From Cercophora sp. LCS_1 (taxonomy: Eukaryota; Ascomycota; Sordariomycetes; Sordariales; Lasiosphaeriaceae), in NCBI GenBank assembly GCA_036250225.1, contig JAPZLL010000085.1:1-33787 (forward strand): 33,787 nt of DNA, given 5' to 3'. Each line of letters opens with the position of its first letter. Positions within the stretch are counted from its first letter, which is position 1. The notes beneath the pieces are model-generated. The model was not told the origin of the DNA, searched no databases, and was given only the letters and a program-made list of their open reading frames with translations. Positions 27,195-33,787 of this stretch are shown piece by piece. The position numbers and the translations under genes were made by a program.

Positions 27195-28807
27195 ATGGCC
27201 CGCACTCGAGCCCAGGCAGCGGCTCAGCAGGGGCTTCGATCACCGGCATCAGAAGATCAAGGTACTAATTCCCCGCAGCGCCAGAAGGGCATCTTCCACT
27301 AACGATTAACAGGAAAACAGCCCCAGGACATCCAGCCGCACAAGCGCACGCCTCGAAAGCGCAGTCACCTCCGAGGACAACCCGCAACCAAGCGCACAGA
27401 GCGCAATAGCCCACATCCCTCTAGAATCAGCGGTACGCCGTCTCAACAGGTATGTCTATCCCCACATCGTAATGGATCACAAACTAAGTTACATGATAGG
27501 ATCCACCATCGCCTGTCCAGGGCAAAGGTCACAAGCGCAAGCAGCCAATCGGAGACACACTCAAGCCCAACCCAGACCCATCTAACAAACAACAAAAGAC
27601 ATCTCCTACACGCCCTAAGGACGCATTTGGCGAGCCAGCAATTGGCAGCGGTGCCCATAAACACACTGACCCAGTTGCTTTTTGGGTGAAGGAAGGGCGC
27701 TGGCCAGATTTTACCATTTTGGATCATCTACTTGCGCGGAAGAAATCCTTATCCAGTCTGCGGAAGCGGTCGATCTCTGCCACATCTACGACGCCCAGCG
27801 ATCAAAAGCCGAGGGAGGAGAAGAGTATGCCGTATAGGGATGTGCGGTACTCACTCCTGCTTGAGTTAAAAGGCAGCTTTATGGGCAAGTCTGAACTGGG
27901 GATTATCGATGAGAGCAAGACTTTATGTCAGATATTGCTTGAGACAGCGCAGGCGGAGCCTCAGGATTCCTTATTTCGTGCCGATATCTTCGAATCAACC
28001 TGCCGGAAGGCGGGAAATAGGAACGAGACGAGAATCATCCGGGATATCACGCCGTTAATTGTTCCACCAGCAGAAATCCTTTGCACGTATGGTGCTAGCC
28101 ACCTCAAACATCTTATCGAGAGCGTCAACGAAGGGTGGGACAATTCGATCCCTCTCACCAGCACCCGTCCCCAGCCCGACTACTCTATTGGGTTCAGGCG
28201 AGATGCGTTCACTGAGGACCAGCTCGCCAAGTTGTCACCATGCATTGGCGACATCTTCGCCGGGGATCAGTCTCTCTTCATGGCTACGTATTATATGTAT
28301 TTCCCATTCCTAACCTGCGAGGTGCAGTATGGGGCCGATGTTGCAGACCGGCAGAACGCCCACAGTATGACCCTTGCAGTGCGGGCCATTGCCGAGCTCT
28401 TCCGTGCTGTAAAGCGCAAGGATGAGGTCAACCGGAAGATCCTTGCCTTCTCTGTCTCGCATGACCGCCAGTGGGTATGGATCTACGGCCACTACCCGGT
28501 AATAATTGGGGAAAATATCAAGTACTACCGGCACCCAATCCATGCTTTTTGCTTTACTGCGCTTGACGGAAGGGACAAATGGACAGTATATCGATTCATG
28601 AAAAATGTCTACAACATATGGATGCCCGCTCACTTCAAGAACATCTGCTCTGCCATCGATCAGTTGCTGTTGGATTTGGACTTGGATATCCTACCGCTTT
28701 CTAAAGCAACCTCCGTTTCAGTGCCCATCGAACAGGGCAGCCAGTCGAGCAACGCTGAGCAGCAAGGGGTTACTGGGTCGGGGTCGGTAAAGCGGAGGAA
28801 GGTCTAA
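27195..28807 (+). CDS. DUF7924-type protein (PD-(D/E)XK-like fold), three exons
   Basis: CDS join(27195..27261, 27313..27449, 27500..28807), 503 aa. Introns of 51 bp (CACTAAC branch, AACAG end) and 50 bp (GTATGT donor, AAACTAAG, GATAG end) keep the frame open. The basic N-terminus (KRTPRKRSHLRGQPATKR) suggests nuclear entry. The core has FWVKEGRWPDF, LLARKKSLSSLRKRS, RPQPDYSIGF (Asp295), FPFLTCEVQYG (Glu342, Gln344), DRQNAHSMTLAVRAIAELFR, VSHDRQWVWIYGHYPVI, YRHPI and KWTVYRFMKNVYNIWMP. Fungal relatives I know read CEVKCG, so the presumed catalytic Lys is Gln here and two to three residues following it are missing. The frame is otherwise intact. A TATA-like GTATAAGG lies at about 27168. Function unproven; the family is thought to be nuclease-related and multi-copy in fungi. 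Confidence 0.82.
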
Positions 28808-28855
28808 GCCAGGTGGAAGAGGATTTGTTTGGGTTCAAGTATGGTATTGCCTATG

Positions 28856-28910
28856 GAGTTTTTTTGGGCTGCGAGGAACGAGTTTTTTTGGGCTGCGAGA
28901 AACTCGTTCC
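28856..28910. repeat. 24-bp tandem repeat with hairpin in the DUF7924 3' flank
   Basis: GAGTTTTTTTGGGCTGCGAG plus GAAC or AAAC occurs twice (28856-28879 and 28880-28903). GGAACGAGTT (28875-28884) pairs with AACTCGTTCC (28901-28910). About 50-100 bp after the stop codon, it may act in the 3'UTR; no evidence beyond position. Confidence 0.55.
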
Positions 28911-29079
28911 AATGCTTCTTTTTCTTCTGTTGTCGGAAATAGCATAGCTGGCTTAATAGCAGTTCCGATGAATACTAAGTGCCTTCGACTTCTATGTTGA
29001 CGACAGAGTTGGCTTCCGCTGCCTCGTGAACGCCTTGAGCCCACTTCTCCATTTCCCACGCTGTTTCTCTGCCCTTCCC

Positions 29080-29640
29080 GCGCGCGGGCGATGGTTGCTT
29101 TGGTTGTGTTGGTCTTGGTTGCGTTGATCTTGTGCACCGGCACCGCATGGATGTTGTTCTATTCCGTCATGAAACGAATGAGGAATCTGCAGCCTAAATA
29201 GGCCTGCAGGTGGCAACAAGTGTGGGGAAGTGGCGCCAGCTGTGGGGAGGTGGTCTGCCACTCTGTGTCCGAGTCAGGCCCGAGTCAGGCCGAGTCAGGC
29301 CCCTGCAACAACTAACCTTGTGCACTTGGCGCCTCGGCACCACCCCAAGTCGATATCTTTCCTACAAAAACGGAAAGTCAAGTGAAAACAAAAGGGGGAC
29401 CTCTGCTTTTCGTTTTTGTCGTTTTTATTCCGTCCGGCGCGGTAGGGACGCAGCGCGCGGCGGGGGGTCGTAGTGTTCGCCCCAACCATGCTAATCTTAC
29501 GAGCCTTGTGCACCAATGAGCCGGCACCACCCCAAAGTCAATATCTTTCCTACAAAAACGGAAAGTCAAGCGAAAACAAAAGGGCAGGGAGGGGGAGGTC
29601 TGAGTGGAGTTATTCCCCTCGAGCGTGCAACAACAAAATT
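29080..29640 (-). repeat. Satellite B array, interrupted by an LTR-like fragment
   Basis: About three units with CCAAGTCGATATCTTTCCTA, AAAACGGAAAGTCAAGTGAA, GGGGGACCTCTGC and CCGTCCGGCGCGGTAGGGAC, in the same orientation as the 25-kb array. The run is split by 29147-29314. Confidence 0.75.
29147..29314 (-). repeat. LTR-like repeat fragment, copy 2
   Basis: Near-exact reverse complement of 2745-2897, sitting inside satellite B. It has three CCTGACTCGG units where the other copy has one. The insertion splits a satellite unit, so it is younger than the array. Confidence 0.65.
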
Positions 29641-30589
29641 TGAGGAGTGGGCAAAAACGGACACCCTTTGAGGTTATTGCGTGACGCGAACGACCTGATA
29701 CATAGTGCGAGGGTCTGCGTGGGGGCTGGGGAGGGGCAAGTGTCAGAATCCCCTTATCTTTCTGTCCTTTTTTATTTAATTGCATACCTGGATGCGCACA
29801 ACCATCGAGCAGTAACTGCTATTGAGCTGTCGACCGACCTTGTGAGTGATGGTTTATTTATTCTCAGGTAATGCGAAGGCCTGACTGGACTGGTGTGTTG
29901 TTGAGAAGCCTCACCTGTAAGCTGGTCTGTTCGCTGCTCAGCGCCTGGCGACTCGTCCTCAACGGACGAAGCAAGAAGGCGAAACTGCAAAAAGGCGTTA
30001 AAGATAAAACAACCGAAGAGAAAGCTGGTCTGGAATTGTTGCCAGTTGTGCCCCAAGTGCCTCTTGATAAGCTTCCTTGCGCTCATCCAGCTCTTTTTGG
30101 GGCATGCCATAAGATGTGAACGTCTTTCTTTCCAACGTTAATAATAGTAAGAACCCAGTAGTTACCGTTCACATTGTGAGGCCTAATAATAACTATATAT
30201 CATCTTTTTTCTTATTTTTAACAACCTCTAAAGTAAAATTTCCAGGGCGTATTTTGGGAACTGACTTATTTCCAGCACACTCTGTGATCATTTTTCCAAC
30301 TTTAAACCACATGTTAACCCAAAGTGCTTGTTAGGCTCTCCTCTAGGAGGAGCTATGCAATCAACAAAACGACCATGATTTATTCAATACAAGGTGCGAG
30401 CTGCTATTCCCCACCTATAGTACTAGATCTGAAATCCATTTCTAAGCGTTTACATTCTCGACCGGCTATACTAATGTCGGGACAGATACCCAATAAATAA
30501 CAAAAAGCTCCAGTGAGGCGTTGAGCAGAGAATGTCCCGCCATCAATATTGCTGCCCGTACTAACTATATTGTAGTAGCTTTTATTTAT
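29641..30589. other. Transition into AT-rich tract, no clear gene
   Basis: An open frame at 29772-30110 (-) reads MACPKKSWMSARKLIKRHLG and is unrecognised. Composition shifts to AT-rich after about 30120. Remnants of the kinase-like C-terminus may reach below 30590, but alignment fades. Confidence 0.35.
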
Positions 30590-31394
30590 TCTAGCAAAAT
30601 ATTATATTAATTTGGGCTTTGTTCCCCCATGGGCCTGCCAATAGAGCTCTGTAGCAAACCTAGCGTCGCTCTTCACGTACTATTGGGCGTTTTTGTTCGT
30701 TATAATATACGAGCTGTTAAAATTAATAATAATAATTCGATCCCCCACAATTAGGTAATTGTCCAGTTTACTATCGTTGTGGGTAACCCCCAGGTTGGTT
30801 AAGGCCTGAAATAACTTTAATAGTATACTTTTAATATACTCCGTTTCCAACCCACCAGCTGCATCTTTGTATAGACCAATGCCTTCGACATTAGAGAGAA
30901 CCAGCGCACGCGTTCTTATAGATTCGGTAGTAGAACAATCCGCTTTACTATAACAGATGGGGATGACTATTCCCTATAGTGGGGCGAACCGTCGATAAAT
31001 TGCCGTTTTATTATTAAACTCTTTATCCCAATCTTTCTTCTGCCTCTTGAACATAATCTTGGGTAGTAGGAACCATTCCGGCCACCGAAACTGGAATATA
31101 ATACGTAGTAGTGTGGGTAGAAGATGTAATATCCGGAAGAGAGGATCCATACGACTTAGTAAAATGTAGAGATGCGTGACGTTTGGATAGTGGTTGTATA
31201 TTGTTCCCTCTACTAATATGCAGTGTGTATCAAGTTGGAATTGCTATTCGTCCCCTTATGAGCAAATATATCATTTTACACTTAAAAGTCTATAAGCTAC
31301 GAACCAAGCTGATCTTGTTGGGTTCTTGCTCTTGTGCAGGATTAAGGTTACTCCTAGGGTCCGACCTGGGGGGGGGGGATTCCGGGGCGTTCAT
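30590..31394 (-). pseudogene. Kinase-like protein, decayed second copy
   Basis: The minus strand matches the intact kinase-like gene of 12892-13761 step by step: start MNAPESPPP; DPLFRILHLLPTLLRIIF with FRWPEW (against FQALLGYLPSAIRTWFESSFPEW, split here for length: FQALLGYLPSA, SFPEW); IMFKRQKKDWDKEFNNKTAI; RRFAPL*GIVIP; RALVLSNVEGIG; LFQALTNLGVTHNDSKLDNY; and IIIINF. The stop at 30974-30976 sits where the intact copy has Gln (PLQGIVIP), a CAG-to-TAG change. The catalytic loop keeps HNDSKLDN, but the metal-site Asp of VDLE is Asn (INF), a G-to-A change. Further stops occur at the N- and C-terminal ends. Both it and its partner lie on the minus strand, whereas the intact pair is convergent. 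AT-rich; clearly not functional. Confidence 0.8.
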
Positions 31395-31775
31395 ACTACT
31401 ACTGTTTATTTGTTGCGCTAGATTGATTTTCGGCTCCCAGACTGCACTCCGCAGGAACACAACGGGCACCAACGGGAGACCTCCTGTAGTGTACAGAAAT
31501 ACCAAAAGCCAAATTGCCTTGATAAGGTTGGGGAAGCGACTTTGAGAGAGACGTGGCGAAAAATTGCACACAACTGGAGTGTGCTGGTAAAACATCGGTA
31601 TTTTTTTTTTTTTTTCAATAAGAAATTCCTTCCCATCAACGCTTTTAACACAACTAAAGGGGGACTTTCTTATAGCGTATTATTTTGGTGATAAGGACTT
31701 TTCTTCCAACGCGCAGCCAAAACCAGCACAACTAAATCCTAAAGGCCCTCCGCTTTTTAGGAAGGGACCATTATA
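31395..31775. other. Gap between the two decayed module genes
   Basis: No gene recognised. A T15-T16 run lies at about 31601-31615 and a G10 run at about 31370-31379. This is probably the decayed intergenic spacer of the module. Confidence 0.4.
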
Positions 31776-32910
31776 CTAGTTTAACTTGGGGGTTATACTG
31801 TATGTACTTTCAATTGTTAATATTTCTAATCTTTCCCTATTACCCAGTTTGGGCAAATCCCCATATTGCCCCAGTGTCCTGAACAACCACACCCCGTTCT
31901 CGTCAGCCCAGGGTTTACCGTTGCAGCACCAGTAAAACGAGCCATCATTACTATTTAGTTTGCAATGGAATACAATCTCGTTGGTATTTTGTGGGTGTAT
32001 GTAGTTCAGCCGGCCTTGCATGTCCCAAAACACCGGGAGACCAGAAAACCATTCTTGCGACTCGGAAGCGAAGTGATCAATAGTCACACTGTTGTAGCCA
32101 CTCAGGCCCTAGCATCTTTAAAATCCTTGTGCCAATAGGCAGTAAAACTCCATATTGCAACGTATAACCTTTAGTAGGGTTGGTCCGTAATAAAACCCAG
32201 TAGTTAATTCCACAATCCTTCCTCTTTAGATCTTCCCGTATAGTAGCCCTGAATTGGAGGAGAAGGAGGTATTGACTGTCGAAACAGAAAACCTGAGGGC
32301 ATTTGTACTTGACCGTATACCTATATAATGGTCGTTAGTCGATATCGAGTTCCGAAAAAAGTCCTCGTATAAGAAATATACCTATAAAGCTCCCGAGACA
32401 AGTTGATCTAACTGCCCAAATTTCCAAGGTTGGCGTTTTGCTACTTTTTGAATCTAATGAGGTTCCTCTTCCACTCCCCAATGGCAAGGGGACACTTTTC
32501 CAAATATAAATCAGTTAGGGTATAAACCGCATTAACCATTTCCGGAATCTTTTTTATTGTACTGAGAGGTTTGGACTAATACATTTATAAAATAATAGGA
32601 TGGTTATTTTATAGTACAAGCGCAATATTGGACATTTCGGTATGGAACCAAATATTACAATTCTCTTTAGTTTCAAATCGCCACTATTGTTGGTTTGGCG
32701 GAAAACCAAGGTTGTTCGTCCGGAGCTCGTCATCCGCAAGCAAGGGAAATATTATGTCCCAATCGGTATATATTGTCTGACTATTTGGGCCAAGGATAGT
32801 ATGAATAATAAGTTTTGTAATGGGATGGAAGTCCCTTGCCCATTTTTTATTAGTGCCCATAGTAAAACTAATAAATTTGATAGGGTTTATAAGCTGTTTG
32901 TAAAATAACT
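31776..32910 (-). pseudogene. Nuclease-like protein, decayed second copy
   Basis: The minus strand parallels the intact protein of 13798-14949 over nearly its whole length: FYKQLINPIKF, NKKWARDFHPITKLIIHTIL, ADDELRTNN, PPNQQ*WRFETKENC, IWFHTEMSNIAL, IPEMVNAVYTL, PLAIGEWKRNLI, INLSRELYRY, YKCPQVFCFDSQYLLLLQFR, INYWVLLRTNPTKG, and a Trp-rich end (GLPVFWDMQGRLNYIHP). Several in-frame stops and frameshifts interrupt it. The E-x-K pair is kept (GEWKR), but the Asp of the intact copy's EEVDAVY is Asn (MVNAVY) and the helix Gln is Arg (LSRELYRY). These losses fit G-to-A and similar changes. The decayed kinase-like gene lies directly downstream on the same strand. Confidence 0.8.
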
Positions 32911-33787
32911 GGCTGATTGGTACTGCTATAGTGAAAATAATCTGAAACGCTAGTGCACTCCTCCTGTGAATGGTTCGTCTATACGCTATCTTTTACGGGA
33001 GGCCACTAGGGGGACTTGGAATAAAGAGAATTTTTTAAGGGATATCCGCGTGTGGTTGTTGCAGCCTTCTGTTTGGTGGGCTGGTAAGGAAGATTGGGCA
33101 GTAGTGCATTGCATTGTGGAATGTAAAGTATATAGCCAATGGCAGAGTGAAGCAGGGGAAGTCTCCAATGGGGGGTCAATAGATGGGTGTGAGAAAAGTG
33201 TCCTCCAATAGTCAGAGCACAACCCCCCTTCCTCCCTCTTCTCTTTAACCACCCACTTCCACAGATAGCGTCACTAGATAACCAATACAATACGTGACTG
33301 GCATGTGGTCAGAGGACAGCCAGGCACCTCATTGAGAGGTGGAGGAGTAGTGCGTGACTATGAGGACAAGTATTGACCCCCAAGCTGTAACCCTTACGAT
33401 GAGGCCGAGCAGGCATGTCAGCCGAGCCGGACTCGCGCCAGGTCGACCTGAGGCACTGGCCAACGTTTCTAACCTTCCTTTTTTTTTTTTTTTATTTCCC
33501 TACGTATACATTTATTCCACTTATCCTTTTTTGCCTTTGTTATTTTCTATTCTTGTATACGACTGGGCACTTCCGCTGCGTGTCTCTCCTTGATCTCGTT
33601 GTTACTGTACTGGATTGTACCAGGCCCGTAATTGCTGGTCCACTCTAGTTGTAGCTTTGTGCTGTGTTGGGTCGGCCATTATAGTATATGTTAAAACAGG
33701 GTACTGCCCACAGGGTTCGTAGTACGTAACCAGGCAGTTACAGTGGGTTTACCCACTGTAATACGCAGCGGAAGACTTGTGCGGAAG
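32911..33787. other. Window end, no supported gene
   Basis: An open frame at 32966-33211 (+) reads REATRGTWNKENFLRDIRVW and EDWAVVHCIVECKVYSQ; unrecognised. A T-rich tract lies at 33479-33494. A perfect 10-bp inverted repeat TTACAGTGGG/CCCACTGTAA lies at 33738-33761. Confidence 0.35.

Noticed and set aside
29772..30110. Minus-strand 112-codon open frame
   Set aside because: No family recognised, no splice or promoter support, and it crosses a composition boundary.
32966..33211. Possible third PD-(D/E)XK protein (VECK motif in plus frame)
   Set aside because: Only a lone ECK string, with no upstream Asp block or family similarity; probably chance in decayed DNA.
1..33787. tRNA, rRNA or other structured RNA genes
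   Set aside because: No cloverleaf-compatible sequence or A/B boxes were noticed on either strand; a tRNAscan or Infernal run was not possible.

Overview
The window looks like a repeat-rich accessory region of a filamentous ascomycete genome (Pezizomycotina; probably a Sordariomycete, judging by gene style only). The evidence is short spliceosomal introns of 50-170 bp with GTRNGT donors and CTAAC-like branch sites, a recognisable fungal APC5 gene, a laccase relic, and fungal families such as the FunK1 kinases, DUF7924 and HNH_2. Many decayed genes are broken by stops that single C-to-T or G-to-A changes explain, as repeat-induced point mutation (RIP) would produce.

Layout: (1) 13-2057, a pogo/CENP-B-type DDE transposase fossil with three in-frame stops. 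(2) 3308-4956, an intact two-exon HNH-domain gene. (3) 5.0-6.3 kb, LTR-like remnants. (4) 6.4-8.0 kb, a MULE transposase fossil (minus), followed by an intron-like satellite (family A, 8.0-8.6 kb). (5) 8.9-11.3 kb, a FunK1 kinase pseudogene with four stops. (6) 11.5-12.7 kb, an LTR and a second MULE fragment. (7) 12.9-14.95 kb, an intact convergent pair: a kinase-like gene (+) and a gene with a PD-(D/E)XK-type nuclease signature (-). (8) 15.1-16.3 kb, a Gypsy integrase fossil. (9) 16.6-19.4 kb, two further MULE copies; one carries an in-frame captured TPR fragment resembling the CLU1 C-terminus, the other a coiled-coil insert. (10) 19.4-21.6 kb, satellite A, a broken laccase and satellite B. 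(11) 22.0-24.8 kb, intact APC5, the only clear housekeeping gene. (12) 25.1-26.65 kb, satellites B and A again, in the reverse order and orientation of those left of APC5. (13) 27.2-28.8 kb, an intact three-exon DUF7924 gene whose E-x-K motif reads E-x-Q, with a decayed 5' duplicate just upstream. (14) 29.1-29.6 kb, satellite B with an embedded LTR-like fragment. (15) 29.8-33.2 kb, an AT-rich tract that on the minus strand contains a heavily mutated second copy of the same kinase-like + nuclease-like pair seen intact at 12.9-14.95 kb.

The most interesting signal is this repeated two-gene kinase/nuclease module, present once intact and once decayed, in a neighbourhood that also holds an HNH gene, a FunK1 kinase and a DUF7924 nuclease-fold gene. 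I infer that it is a genuine association, possibly linked to the nuclease/kinase repertoire of fungal CR-type effectors or to mobile or self-defence functions. The function is not shown by the sequence. Coordinates of decayed repeats are approximate, and all homology calls were made by eye.
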